From Roseovarius faecimaris (GTDB lineage Bacteria; Pseudomonadota; Alphaproteobacteria; Rhodobacterales; Rhodobacteraceae), in NCBI RefSeq assembly GCF_009762325.1, contig NZ_CP034348.1:62001-126000 (forward strand): DNA of 64,000 nt, read 5' to 3'. The translations under genes were made by a program, and so were the position numbers. Positions 46,613-55,342 of this stretch are shown here, one piece after another; position 1 is the stretch's first letter, and every line of letters begins with the position of its first letter. The notes under the pieces are model-generated. The model was not told where the DNA came from and ran no database searches. It was given only the letters and a program-made list of their open reading frames with translations.

Positions 46613-46642
46613 CGTCAGAAGCTTTTTAAGCTTTCTAACACC

Positions 46643-46674
46643 GGGCGGCACCATGAGGGGCCGCCTTTTCTTTT
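46643..46674 (+). terminator. Intrinsic terminator
   Basis: GC stem (GGGCGGC with GCCGCCT, one G-T pair) and a 10-base loop followed by TTTTCTTTT. It could end the nth-kinase transcript or a short independent RNA starting upstream of 46535. Confidence 0.75.
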
Positions 46675-46914
46675 GCCCATAGAGGAGATTCAGGCTGTGA
46701 CCCATCAGCCCTGCGAAGAGCCCGACGATATCGAGGAGACCGCGAATCCTTTCGTGGCCTCCTGCGCGTGGCACAGACCCATACGACACCGGCGCACCGG
46801 CTTTCCGCGAGACCACCTTGGTTATCGCGCCGATCAATATTTGTATAACGTATTGAAAATAAATATATAATTGAAATTTTGTCTGCGCTGCCTTAGATAT
46901 CGGTCACCCCATAA
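46675..46914. other. Non-coding gap before the tRNA genes
   Basis: Short frames exist on both strands (46673-46870 plus; 46550-46837 minus) but neither has a supported start. The right part (46840-46880) is strongly AT-rich (TTTGTATAACGTATTGAAAATAAA, quoted in part as GTATAACGTATTG) and probably holds the tRNA promoter. Confidence 0.45.
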
Positions 46915-46989
46915 GGGGCGTTCGTCTAGTGGTCAGGACACCTGTCTTTTGAACGGACAACACGGGTTCGACTCCCGTTCGCCCTACCA
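46915..46989 (+). tRNA. tRNA gene with Glu-type body and unusual anticodon loop (apparent TTT)
   Basis: Folds as a 75-nt tRNA with encoded CCA: acceptor GGGGCGT/TCGCCCT (G-T at 1-72, T-T at 7-66), D arm GTCT-AGTGGTCA-GGAC, anticodon arm CCTGT-CTTTTGA-ACGGA (27-43 is C-A), variable CAAC, T arm ACGGG-TTCGACT-CCCGT. The TTCGTCTAGTGG D arm is tRNA-Glu-like, but positions 34-36 read TTT with G37 instead of TTC with A37. Mismatches at both stems suggest either a divergent isoacceptor or a decaying copy. Identity is therefore uncertain. Confidence 0.6.
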
Positions 46990-46997
46990 TGGATCGG

Positions 46998-47072
46998 GGT
47001 CGCGTAGCTCAATGGGAGAGCGCCGGATTGTCTATCCGGGTGTTGCGGGTTCGAATCCCGTCGCGACCGCCA
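46998..47072 (+). tRNA. tRNA-Asp (GTC)
   Basis: A clean 75-nt cloverleaf: acceptor GGTCGCG/CGCGACC, D arm GCTC-AATGGGA-GAGC, anticodon arm CCGGA-TTGTCTA-TCCGG, variable GTGTT, T arm GCGGG-TTCGAAT-CCCGT (one G-T), discriminator G and CCA. Anticodon GTC decodes Asp. Position 37 is T and 38 is A, where a purine at 37 is the rule; the order looks swapped. It lies 8 bp after the other tRNA gene and should be co-transcribed. Confidence 0.82.
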
Positions 47073-47213
47073 ACCTCTTTGATCTCCAGAGCAGACCCGG
47101 TCATTCCGCTATAAAATTGAGGAGACGCCGCCCGCTCTTTCGGGCCCTCCGGTGATTTGAGCGCGGGATTGTGTTACAATACCCGAAAGACGCGCCTGGA
47201 AAGGAGCCTGAAC

Positions 47214-47750
47214 ATGTCCATTCTCATCCTGTACGCCAGCGTCGAAGGTCAGACAGGCAAGATTGTGCATCACCTCGCACGTATCCTTCGTAAACGTGGG
47301 CTGGAGGCGGCACTGGTTGATGTCGGCGAGCGTAACGCAAAGGTGTCCTACGATGGGGTAAGTCACGTCATCCTCGCCGCGCCTGTACATGAGCGGCGGC
47401 ACCCGAAACCGTTCGAGGTGCTGCTCGCGGCCGATCAGGAGGCGCTGACCCGGCTGCCGGTACTGATGATTTCAGTAAGCCTCAAAGCGGCGTTTGCTCA
47501 GACCAGGGAGGAGGCGCAGGATTTTCTTGACGAGATGAAACTGCGCACCGGCCTTGCGCCCGATGCCGAACTGCTTGTCGCAGGGGCCGTGCATCCGCAG
47601 GCTTACGACTACTACGCAGATCAGATTATGCGTCACGTGGTGCTGCGAGGTCAGAAGATCGATCCGCATAGTGAGCATGAATTCACCGACTGGGACGCTC
47701 TTGATCGCGACGTTCTGGCCTTTGTCGAGAGCGCAAGGACCAGCGCCTGA
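47214..47750 (+). CDS. Flavodoxin-domain protein, HemG-like
   Basis: A 178-residue FMN protein of the flavodoxin_5 / menaquinone-dependent protoporphyrinogen oxidase type: phosphate-binding loop LYASVEGQTGKI near residues 6-17, LAAPVHERRHPKPFEVLL around 62-78 and the VSVSLKAAF segment. HemG oxidises protoporphyrinogen IX to protoporphyrin IX with quinone as acceptor. Whether it serves haem synthesis here cannot be told. Start MSILILYAS follows AAGGAGCCTGAAC; a TACAAT box lies 34 bp upstream. A terminator follows at once. Confidence 0.82.
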   Translation: MSILILYASVEGQTGKIVHHLARILRKRGLEAALVDVGERNAKVSYDGVSHVILAAPVHERRHPKPFEVLLAADQEALTRLPVLMISVSLKAAFAQTREEAQDFLDEMKLRTGLAPDAELLVAGAVHPQAYDYYADQIMRHVVLRGQKIDPHSEHEFTDWDALDRDVLAFVESARTSA

Positions 47751-47754
47751 TCCC

Positions 47755-47775
47755 CCGCCTGGAACCGGCGGTTTT
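47755..47775 (+). terminator. Intrinsic terminator after the HemG-like gene
   Basis: CCGCC-TGGAACC-GGCGG stem-loop followed by TTTT, 5 bases past the stop. Confidence 0.7.
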
Positions 47776-47873
47776 CAAAATGAGTGGCCTTACCAAGCCG
47801 TTTGGCTCGGTTGGCGGGACAGCTTCTCATGCCCCCAGTTTTCTGGCCAAAAGCCGCAGAAGGCGATGAACAA

Positions 47874-48743
47874 TCACCCGCCGAGCTTGGCGTGTACCTC
47901 GTCGAGGTCGATCTCGCCGATTGGCATCTTGTTTGAGGGATCATCAAAGTCGTATTTGAACAGCTCGAAATCGCGGTGATAGATTTCCTTGATCAGATGC
48001 ATCGACAAATCGTCGAAATACTCCTCGACCGGATGTGCGCGTTTGGGGCCGTGGCCTTCGCTTTCGTTGAAGCGCGGGATATCCGCCAGGTCCACCGGCG
48101 TGGGTGTTTTGATAGCCTTCAAAACGTCGCCCATCCCGTCGTTGAAATGCTCGGTCCATATGATCTTGTCATAGGTGCCGCCATTGGCGATGAAGGTCGA
48201 AACATGCCCCGACATGGCCGACCAGTGGATATCCGGCTCCATCGGGCGGCGCCAGCGGATCGTGTCGCGCGCAAAGAGCAGAAAACGGCGGAAGCTCTTG
48301 ATCTGGTCAAACTCCTGCTTGCCGTCATCGCCGCCCACTTCGATCCCGTATTTCTGAATCAAAAGCGGGACCAGTTTGCCGCGGTAGCGTTTGCCGTTGC
48401 GCTGTATGCCGCAAATCTTGTCGAAAAAGCTCGAAAGGATGCGCGTATAGGGGTTGCGGACACAGGTGAAGGCGTAAGAGGTGTGGGTCTTCACATTGGC
48501 ATTGATCAGCTTCTGGCTCTCTTCGCGGGCCCATTTATGCAGCCCATCAGTGGCGTCGTGAATGTCGCCATCGAAGAATGAACCGTGATCGGAGTAATAC
48601 ATGATCTGCCCGATGGTCGAGCAGGCGCATTTCGGCACCACCCGATACACCACACTCTCACTCTCGGTCATCCAGGTGCCTGGGAACCCCATGAACGCTG
48701 CCTCCGATGCCTCTGGTCTCCCGTCTTTTACGGGTTTGTTCAT
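47874..48743 (-). CDS. Sulfotransferase family 2 protein
   Basis: A PAPS-dependent sulfotransferase-like protein, 289 residues from this start. The 5'-phosphosulfate loop region is VVYRVVPKCACSTIGQ and the 3'-phosphate region FTCVRNPYTRILSSFF, the pattern of Sulfotransfer_2 (chondroitin/dermatan-type) proteins; bacterial members modify exported polysaccharides. The start is uncertain: ATG at 48743 follows a palindrome directly and has no Shine-Dalgarno, while a GTG at 48812 gives 23 more residues. Divergent from the GT14 glycosyltransferase, so the two may share a surface polysaccharide. Confidence 0.85.
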   Translation of the reverse strand: MNKPVKDGRPEASEAAFMGFPGTWMTESESVVYRVVPKCACSTIGQIMYYSDHGSFFDGDIHDATDGLHKWAREESQKLINANVKTHTSYAFTCVRNPYTRILSSFFDKICGIQRNGKRYRGKLVPLLIQKYGIEVGGDDGKQEFDQIKSFRRFLLFARDTIRWRRPMEPDIHWSAMSGHVSTFIANGGTYDKIIWTEHFNDGMGDVLKAIKTPTPVDLADIPRFNESEGHGPKRAHPVEEYFDDLSMHLIKEIYHRDFELFKYDFDDPSNKMPIGEIDLDEVHAKLGG

Positions 48744-48759
48744 TTTTAGCCGGCTAAAA
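48744..48759. promoter_or_regulatory. 16-bp perfect palindrome next to the sulfotransferase start
   Basis: TTTTAGCC-GGCTAAAA, directly abutting the ATG at 48743. If that start is used, the palindrome overlaps the ribosome binding area; otherwise it is coding. Confidence 0.4.
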
Positions 48760-48845
48760 TAAGCAAAGAAAGCCTGTTTATTCGCAGCGCCTTCCCCTTT
48801 ATCAGTGTACACAAACGAGGCGCAATCGAGTTAACCGTTTCCGAA

Positions 48846-50423
48846 ATGGCAAAAATCGCCTTCATATTGCTGTGTCACAAAGACCCGGATGCCATCATCC
48901 GTCAGGCCGAGATGCTCACGGCAGCGGGCGATTATATGGCCATTCATTTCGATGCGTCCGCCAAGACAGAGCATTTCAACAAGATCAAGGCTGCTCTGAA
49001 GGACAATCCGAATGTCACTTTCGCGCGCAAACGCATTCGCTGCGGCTGGGGGGAGTGGTCTTTGGTGCAGGCCTCGCTTCATGCGGTTGAGGCAGCAGTG
49101 GAGCAGTTTCCGCGGGCAACCCATTTTTACATGCTTTCAGGCGATTGCATGGCGATCAAATCTGCCAGATATGCCCATCAGTTTCTGGATGGCGACGATG
49201 TCGATTACATCGAAAGCTTTGACTATTTCGAAAGCGACTGGATCAAGACAGGCTGGAAAGAAGAGCGGCTGATTTATCGCCACTGGTTCAATGAGCGCAC
49301 CCAGAAATGGCGCTTTTACCAGATGTTCGAATGGCAAAAGCGGCTAGGACTCAAACGTGACATTCCCCATGATATTCAGGTCCAGATTGGCAGCCAGTGG
49401 TGGTGCCTGCGTCGTCGCACGATCGAATGGATATTGGATTTCATCCGCAAACGCCGAGATGTAATGCGTTTTTTCCGCACCACTTGGATCCCGGATGAGA
49501 CCTTTTTTCAGACACTGGTGCGCCATCTTGTGCCAGATAAGGAAATCAAGGCGCGCACGCTTACCTTCCTGATGTTCACCGATTATGGCATGCCGGTCAC
49601 GTTCTACAACGACCACTATGACTTGCTTCTCAGCCAGGACTATCTCTTCGCCCGAAAGATCAGCCCCGAGGCCTTGGAGCTGAAAAAACGGCTCGGGGCG
49701 CTCTATGCCGATGATGAGGCCAGCTTCCAGATTTCCAACGAGGGGCGCAACCTGTTCAAATTCCTTACCGAGCGGGGCCGTTCCGGCCGACGCTTCGCGT
49801 CTCGCTTCTGGGAGACGGAAAGCACACTCGGGCGTGAACGTGAGCTGATGATCGTGATCTGCAAGAAGTGGCACGTGGCAAAGCGCCTGCTTGAGCGTAT
49901 CCGACAGGCGACCAATGTGCCGGCGATCGAGTATCTGTTCAATGAAGAAAGCACGGCCCTGCCCGATCTTGGAGGCATTCAGGCCACTATCGGAAAACGC
50001 ACGCGCCATCGGCGGGCACTGATGCGGATGCTGTTTGACTATTTTGAAACCGACAGGCTGATTGTCTGTATCGACCCGGGAAGTCTGGATCTTCTGCAGG
50101 ATTTCTGCGGCGACCGGTCGGTCACCAAGCTTCTGGAAGTCCAGTGCAATTTTACCGATGATTATCTGATCGGTCATGCTATGCGCGTGGGGCTGGCCGG
50201 TGAACAGACGCCGCCCGATACGCTTGAGCGGCTCCTGCCCACCATCCGGGGCGATATGAACTTTGAAAGTGACCAGATCCGCGATCAGGAGTTTGAGAAC
50301 CACCTGATCCTGCGCGAAAGCGATCCGAAGGATCACCAGAGCGATCTGTTGTCGCGCTTTCTGAATATCCCGACGGACCGCGCCCGCGAAATTGCTGAAC
50401 CTGACTATCTTTTTGCAGACTGA
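48846..50423 (+). CDS. GT14 beta-1,6-N-acetylglucosaminyltransferase-like protein with DUF5928-type tail
   Basis: A 525-residue cytoplasmic or membrane-associated glycosyltransferase. Residues 1-270 match the core-2/I-branching enzyme family: AFILLCHKDPDAI, IHFDASAKTEHF, WSLVQASLHAVEAAV, FYMLSGDCMAIKS and PDETFFQTLV. The rest (about 290-525) is a second domain with IVICKKWHVAKRLLERI and EVQCNFTDDYLIGHAMRVGL, as in the Rhodobacterales DUF5928 architecture. It likely adds a branch sugar to an extracellular polysaccharide. No signal peptide. The HIT gene follows after 8 bp. Confidence 0.9.
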   Translation: MAKIAFILLCHKDPDAIIRQAEMLTAAGDYMAIHFDASAKTEHFNKIKAALKDNPNVTFARKRIRCGWGEWSLVQASLHAVEAAVEQFPRATHFYMLSGDCMAIKSARYAHQFLDGDDVDYIESFDYFESDWIKTGWKEERLIYRHWFNERTQKWRFYQMFEWQKRLGLKRDIPHDIQVQIGSQWWCLRRRTIEWILDFIRKRRDVMRFFRTTWIPDETFFQTLVRHLVPDKEIKARTLTFLMFTDYGMPVTFYNDHYDLLLSQDYLFARKISPEALELKKRLGALYADDEASFQISNEGRNLFKFLTERGRSGRRFASRFWETESTLGRERELMIVICKKWHVAKRLLERIRQATNVPAIEYLFNEESTALPDLGGIQATIGKRTRHRRALMRMLFDYFETDRLIVCIDPGSLDLLQDFCGDRSVTKLLEVQCNFTDDYLIGHAMRVGLAGEQTPPDTLERLLPTIRGDMNFESDQIRDQEFENHLILRESDPKDHQSDLLSRFLNIPTDRAREIAEPDYLFAD

Positions 50424-50431
50424 GGTGCCCG

Positions 50432-50812
50432 ATGTCCTATGCCTATGATGATCAGAATATCTTCGCCAGGATCCTGCGTGGAGAAATTCCGAATGATACC
50501 GTGCTCGAAACGGAGCATACGCTCGCCTTCAATGACATACAGCCGCAAGCCCCGGTGCATGTGCTGGTAATTCCCAAGGGGGCTTATGTGTGTTTCGACC
50601 ATTTTTGTGCTGAGGCGTCTGACGCAGAGCTGACGGATTTCGCCCGTGCTGCCGCGGAGGTTTGCCGGATCAAGGGTGTCTGCCCCGATGGTTCCGGTGA
50701 AGGTTATCGGACCATTTCCAACGCCGGACCCGACGGTGTGCAGGAAGTTCCGCATTATCATCTGCATATTCTGGGCGGCCGTCACATGGGGCCGATGGTG
50801 AAGAAGGCGTAA
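50432..50812 (+). CDS. HIT-family nucleotide-binding hydrolase
   Basis: A 126-residue histidine-triad protein with VPHYHLHILGGRHMGP near the C-terminus, the HxHxH catalytic motif, and the N-terminal IFARILRGEIP typical of HinT/PKCI-type purine nucleoside phosphoramidases. It hydrolyses AMP conjugates. It starts 8 bp after the glycosyltransferase stop with GAGGTGCCCG upstream, so it is probably co-transcribed without a functional link. Confidence 0.95.
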   Translation: MSYAYDDQNIFARILRGEIPNDTVLETEHTLAFNDIQPQAPVHVLVIPKGAYVCFDHFCAEASDAELTDFARAAAEVCRIKGVCPDGSGEGYRTISNAGPDGVQEVPHYHLHILGGRHMGPMVKKA

Positions 50813-50965
50813 GCCTTTGTGCGGACAAGTCGCGCGTCCCTCCGGCCTCATTCGCCCAACGGCACCTAACCACAGCGATCTTGCGACGGCTCAATGCACG
50901 ACCTGTCTGAGGGGTATTGATCGCAACAACAGGTGAGGAGGCGTCCTGCGGGCGGACATCGATGT

Positions 50966-51808
50966 CTAAACGGCGATATTGTCGATCAGGCGCACCCCCG
51001 CCAGCCACGCGGCGGCAAACAGACGCGCCGGGCGTGTGGGCGACTTGAGCGTACTCAGGTCATCGGCGGCACGCAGATCGAGATACTCGACCTTGGTAAA
51101 TCCTGCAGCATCCAGACGGGAGAGGGCCGTGGCATGCAGCTCAGCAAAAGGCTGGCCGTCGCGGAGGCCCTCGGCGACGGCTTCCATCTCCTCATAAAGG
51201 GCCGGCGCGCGGGTGCGCGCGCGATCGGAGAGCAGCAGGTTGCGTGAGGACATGGCAAGCCCGTCGATTTCGCGGATGGTCGGGCACCCATGTACGGTGA
51301 GCGGGATATCGAGATCGCGCGCAAGGCGGGTCACGACCTGAAGCTGCTGGTAATCCTTTTCGCCAAAGAATGCATCGGTCGCTGAGGTCTGGGTAAAGAG
51401 CTTGGTAACAACCGTGGCCACGCCATCGAAATGGCCGGGGCGCATCACGCCGTCCATCACGTCGGTCAGGCCCGCAACGGACACCGTTGTGGCGAAGCCG
51501 TCGGGATAGATCTGCGGGCCATCGGGGCAATAGATGGCATCAATTCCGAAACGTTCGAGCTTGCGGGCATCCTCGTCTTCGGTGCGGGGATAATTCTTGA
51601 GGTCTTCTTCGGAGTTGAACTGCTTTGGATTCACGAAAATCGTGACGATCACATGATCGCAGACGGTCTTGGCCGCCGCGACGAGGGACAGGTGGCCATC
51701 ATGCAAGGCCCCCATGGTGGGCACCACACCAATGCGCGCGCCGGAAAGCTGCCAGGGGCGGGTGGTGGCGCGCAACTCTGGCAGAGTGCGAAGGATCGGA
51801 GGGATCAT
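50966..51808 (-). CDS. panC: Pantothenate synthetase
   Basis: ATP-dependent condensation of pantoate and beta-alanine to pantothenate. 280 residues with the HIGH-like nucleotidyl transferase motif in [32 protein letters not shown] and the KMSKS-like SSRNLLLS. Second gene of the panB-panC pair, overlapping panB by ATGA. Confidence 0.97.
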   Translation of the reverse strand: MIPPILRTLPELRATTRPWQLSGARIGVVPTMGALHDGHLSLVAAAKTVCDHVIVTIFVNPKQFNSEEDLKNYPRTEDEDARKLERFGIDAIYCPDGPQIYPDGFATTVSVAGLTDVMDGVMRPGHFDGVATVVTKLFTQTSATDAFFGEKDYQQLQVVTRLARDLDIPLTVHGCPTIREIDGLAMSSRNLLLSDRARTRAPALYEEMEAVAEGLRDGQPFAELHATALSRLDAAGFTKVEYLDLRAADDLSTLKSPTRPARLFAAAWLAGVRLIDNIAV

Positions 51809-52632
51809 TTGGTTGGAGCCTTGTCGGAAAACGTATGTTCAGCTGCGGGAAAGCTGCGGGCGCGCACCTCGTCGGCATAGGCCCGGATGGCGGCGCGGCC
51901 ATCATCGCCGAGGGTGCCGAAGCGTTTGACGAATTTCGGCTTGAACGCGGTAAAAAGGCCCAGCATGTCATCGACCACAAGGATCTGGCCGTCGCAATTG
52001 GGTGAGGCGCCGATGCCGATCGTTGGAATCGTGATCTCGCCCGTGATGGTATCCGCAAGCGTGGCTGGAACCTTTTCCAACACAACCGAGAAGGCTCCGG
52101 CGTCTGATACGGCACGGGCATCGGCACGCAGTTGCTCAGCCTGATCGTCGCGGCCCTGGACCTTGTAGCCGCCCAGTGTGTTGATCGACTGGGGCGTGAG
52201 GCCAATATGCGCCATGACCGGCACACCGCGCGCAACGAGAAAAGCGATGGTCTCGGCCATATGGGTGCCGCCTTCGAGCTTCACCGCCCCGGCCGAGGTG
52301 TCGCGCATCAGAGCCGCCGCGTTGCGAAAGGCTTGCTCGGGGCTTTCTTCGTAAGAGCCGAAAGGCATATCGACCACCAGAAGCGATTTTGTCAGGCCCC
52401 GCGCGACGGCTGCGCCATGCAGGGTCATCATCTCCATTGTGACGCCAAGAGTGGAAGGCAGACCATGCAGCACCATGCCGACGCTGTCACCCACCAGCAC
52501 GAAATCGCAGACCCCATCCATCATCTGCGCCATGGGTGTGGTGTAGGCGGTCAGGCTCACGATGGGCGTGCCGCCTTTCATCGCGCGAATATCGTCGGGC
52601 ATTGGGGCGGTCTTCTGTGCGGTGGCGCTCAT
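51805..52632 (-). CDS. panB: 3-methyl-2-oxobutanoate hydroxymethyltransferase
   Basis: Makes ketopantoate from 2-oxoisovalerate and methylene-tetrahydrofolate, the first step of pantothenate synthesis. 275 residues, decameric TIM-barrel family; [40 protein letters not shown] and [21 protein letters not shown] are the conserved blocks. The start MSATAQK is followed by the usual N-terminus. Divergent from the ABC transporter operon. Confidence 0.97.
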   Translation of the reverse strand: MSATAQKTAPMPDDIRAMKGGTPIVSLTAYTTPMAQMMDGVCDFVLVGDSVGMVLHGLPSTLGVTMEMMTLHGAAVARGLTKSLLVVDMPFGSYEESPEQAFRNAAALMRDTSAGAVKLEGGTHMAETIAFLVARGVPVMAHIGLTPQSINTLGGYKVQGRDDQAEQLRADARAVSDAGAFSVVLEKVPATLADTITGEITIPTIGIGASPNCDGQILVVDDMLGLFTAFKPKFVKRFGTLGDDGRAAIRAYADEVRARSFPAAEHTFSDKAPTK

Positions 52633-52781
52633 CTGGGGCTCCGGCTATGCTGCATTGCAGCGAAAGCCTATCAAGTCGGACCGGCAAAATCCACCATTCT
52701 GTTATCGCGGCATTTTCTTGATTGAAACGTGATTTGGGTGGAAGGTGGGGATACCACTCAGAAACATACGGGAGAAGAGCC

Positions 52782-54257
52782 ATGATACTGCTGAGAAGCG
52801 CAACCCTTGCCGGGGTGTTTGGGCTGATGGCCGTCACGGCACAAGCACAAAGCGAGATCGTGGTGGGCCAGCAGCTTGAGCCGCCGCATCTGGACCCGAC
52901 CAGTGCCGCGGCGGGCGCGATTGACCAGGTGCTTTACTCCAATGTGTTCGAGGGGCTGACGCGCTTCGGCCCCGATGGCGCGGTCAACCCGGGCCTCGCG
53001 GAAAGCTGGGAGATTTCGGACGACGGGCTGACCTATACCTTCAAGCTGCATGAGGGCGTGACCTTTCATGACGGGACAGAGCTTGATGCGAGCGATGTGA
53101 AATTCACCCTAGACCGGGCGCGGGACGAGACCAGCCAGAACGCGCAAAAGGCCCTCTATGAGGGGATTGCGAATGTCGAAGTGGTGGACGAGCTCACCGT
53201 CAAAGTCACGCTGAGCGCGCCAAACGGGAACCTGCTTTTCAACCTGGCCTGGGGTGACGCGGTGATCGTGGCACCGGAAAGCATTGGTGAGATCAAGCAG
53301 ATGCCGGTGGGCACCGGAGCTTTCAAGTTTGACGACTGGGTGCAGGGGGACCGGATCACCCTGGTGCGTAATGAGGCCTATTGGGGCACGGCGGCAAAGC
53401 TCGACAAGGTGACGTTCAAGTTCATATCGGATCCGACCGCGGCCTTCGCCGCGATGATGGCAGAGGATGTCGACGTGTTTGGTGGCTACCCCGCGCCCGA
53501 AAACCTGCCGCAATTCGAAGCCGATCCGCGGTTTCAGGTGCTGGTGGGCTCGACCGAAGGCGAGACGATCCTGAGCACCAACAACAAGATGCCGCCGCTC
53601 GATGACGTGCGCGTGCGTCAGGCGATTGCCCATGCGATCGACCGTCAGGCGATCATTGATGGCGCGATGTTCGGATTGGGCACGCCCATCGGGACGCATT
53701 TCGCACCGCACAATCCCGATTATGTCGATCTGACCGGGGCCTCCGCCTATGACCCTGAGAAAGCGAAAGCGTTGCTGGCCGAGGCAGGGCTGCCGGATGG
53801 GTTTAGCACCACGCTGAAGCTGCCTCCGCCATCTTATGCGCGGCGCGGCGGGGAGATCGTCGCGGCGCAGTTGCGCGCGGTGGGGATCGACACCGAGATC
53901 AGCAATCTTGAATGGGCGCAATGGTTGGAGCAGGTGTTCAAGGGGAAGGATTATGGCTTGACCATCGTGAGCCATACTGAGCCGTTTGATATCGGGATTT
54001 ATGCGCGGCCCGATTACTATTTCCAGTATGACAGTGCGGATTTCCAGGCGCTCAACGCGGCGCTGACCGCCGAGACGGACCCGATGAAACGCTCGGATTT
54101 GCTGGCGCAAATGCAGACCATGATCGCTCAGGACTATGTGAATGGCTATTTGTTCCAGTTGGCGACGCCCACCGTGGCGAATGCAAAGATTCGAGGGTTG
54201 TGGAAGGATGCACCAACCCAGGCGACCGATCTGACCGGGGTGTATTGGGAGGAGTGA
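52782..54257 (+). CDS. ABC transporter substrate-binding protein, family 5 (dipeptide/oligopeptide type)
   Basis: A 491-residue periplasmic protein with a Sec signal (MILLRSATLAGVFGLMAVTAQAQ). Family 5 features: LEPPHLDPTSAAAGAIDQVLYSNVFEGLTRF, LAESWEISDDGLTYTFKLHEGVTFHDG and the FWY-type NEAYWG region. Ligands of this family include peptides, nickel, glutathione and sugars; here it is unknown. The ATG follows GGGAGAAGAGCC. It begins the SBP-permease-permease-ATPase operon and is separated from the first permease by two hairpins. Confidence 0.95.
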   Translation: MILLRSATLAGVFGLMAVTAQAQSEIVVGQQLEPPHLDPTSAAAGAIDQVLYSNVFEGLTRFGPDGAVNPGLAESWEISDDGLTYTFKLHEGVTFHDGTELDASDVKFTLDRARDETSQNAQKALYEGIANVEVVDELTVKVTLSAPNGNLLFNLAWGDAVIVAPESIGEIKQMPVGTGAFKFDDWVQGDRITLVRNEAYWGTAAKLDKVTFKFISDPTAAFAAMMAEDVDVFGGYPAPENLPQFEADPRFQVLVGSTEGETILSTNNKMPPLDDVRVRQAIAHAIDRQAIIDGAMFGLGTPIGTHFAPHNPDYVDLTGASAYDPEKAKALLAEAGLPDGFSTTLKLPPPSYARRGGEIVAAQLRAVGIDTEISNLEWAQWLEQVFKGKDYGLTIVSHTEPFDIGIYARPDYYFQYDSADFQALNAALTAETDPMKRSDLLAQMQTMIAQDYVNGYLFQLATPTVANAKIRGLWKDAPTQATDLTGVYWEE

Positions 54258-54263
54258 CCGGTG

Positions 54264-54307
54264 CCGTTTTCTGCACAGAAAACGGGGCAGAAAATATGCA
54301 TTTTCTG
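54264..54307. other. Two adjacent inverted repeats between binding protein and permease genes
   Basis: CCGTTTTCTG-CA-CAGAAAACGG (54264-54285) and CAGAAAAT-ATGC-ATTTTCTG (54288-54307), both sharing CAGAAAA/TTTTCTG arms. Located 6 bp after the binding-protein stop and within an otherwise coupled operon. Probably an RNA structure that stabilises the upstream mRNA or reduces read-through. Confidence 0.65.
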
Positions 54308-54394
54308 GCGCGCTGATCCCGGCGTTCCGGCCACGGGTTGGGCCGGGGCCATTGTCGACAGTATGTTACAAACGGCAAAAGAGCGGGGGCGCTG

Positions 54395-55342
54395 ATGCTG
54401 CGATACGTGGCGCGGCGACTGGTATCGCTGGGACTGTCATTGCTGGTGGCGTCGGCGGTGATCTTTTTTACGCTCGAGATCGTGCCAGGGGATCCCGCAG
54501 GATTCATGCTGGGGATGAACGCGCAGGAAGATACGCTCAACGCGCTGCGCGAAGAGCTTGGACTGAACCAGGGCCCTGTCGCGCGTTATCTGGGCTGGCT
54601 CGGTGGGATGATGCAGGGGGATTTTGGCATCTCCTATACCTATCGGACCCCGGTGGCGGAGATGATTGCCGATCGGCTCTGGATCAGCCTGCCTCTGGCG
54701 ATCTATGCGCTTAGCCTCACGGTACTGATTGCGTTCCCGGCCGGAATCTGGGCCGCCTCCCGGCGGGGGCGGCCCGCAGATGTGATCGTGATGGGAGTTA
54801 CACAGCTGGGCGTGGCGGTTCCGAATTTCTGGTTTGCCATGCTGATGGTACTTGTCTTTGCCATCACCCTGCGCTGGTTCGGAGCGGGTGGTTTTGCCGG
54901 TTGGGAAGAGGGGCTCTTGCCCGGGCTGAAGAGCCTCACCCTGCCCGCCATCGCATTGGCGCTGCCGCAAGCGAGCATTCTGACACGGGTCATGCGCTCG
55001 GCACTTCTGGATACGTTGGGCGAGGATTACATCCGCACCGCCCGGGCCAAGGGGCTGAGCCGGGGGCAGGCGCTGCGGCGGCACGCGCTGCGCAATGCGA
55101 TGATCCCGGTGCTGACCATCATCGGATTGCAGTTTTCCTTCCTGATGGCGGGCGCGATCATTATCGAGAATGTCTTTTTCCTGCCGGGTCTGGGGCAGCT
55201 TGTCTTCAAGGCGATCAGTGCGCGCGATCTCATCGTGGTGGAATCGGTCGTGATGTTGCTTGTCTTCGCGGTGATCGTAGTGAACTTCACCGTCGATATA
55301 GCCTATGCCTGGGTCGATCCCAGGCTGAGGGGGCGCCGATGA
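54395..55342 (+). CDS. ABC transporter permease (DppB-like)
   Basis: A 315-residue inner-membrane protein with six helices and the EAA loop SALLDTLGEDYIRTARAKGLSRGQALRRHALRNAM (in part). The N-terminal LEIVPGDPAGFML block and LGLNQGPVARYLGWLGGMMQGDFGISYTY loop are typical of DppB/OppB. Start MLRYVARRLVSLG is family-standard. The second permease starts inside its stop. Confidence 0.95.
   Translation: MLRYVARRLVSLGLSLLVASAVIFFTLEIVPGDPAGFMLGMNAQEDTLNALREELGLNQGPVARYLGWLGGMMQGDFGISYTYRTPVAEMIADRLWISLPLAIYALSLTVLIAFPAGIWAASRRGRPADVIVMGVTQLGVAVPNFWFAMLMVLVFAITLRWFGAGGFAGWEEGLLPGLKSLTLPAIALALPQASILTRVMRSALLDTLGEDYIRTARAKGLSRGQALRRHALRNAMIPVLTIIGLQFSFLMAGAIIIENVFFLPGLGQLVFKAISARDLIVVESVVMLLVFAVIVVNFTVDIAYAWVDPRLRGRR

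Noticed and set aside
46550-46837. 95-codon minus-strand frame before the tRNA genes
   Set aside because: Crosses a clear plus-strand terminator, no Shine-Dalgarno, no recognisable similarity.
46871-47155. Plus-strand frame running through both tRNAs
   Set aside because: Explained by the tRNA genes, whose cloverleaf folds are clear.
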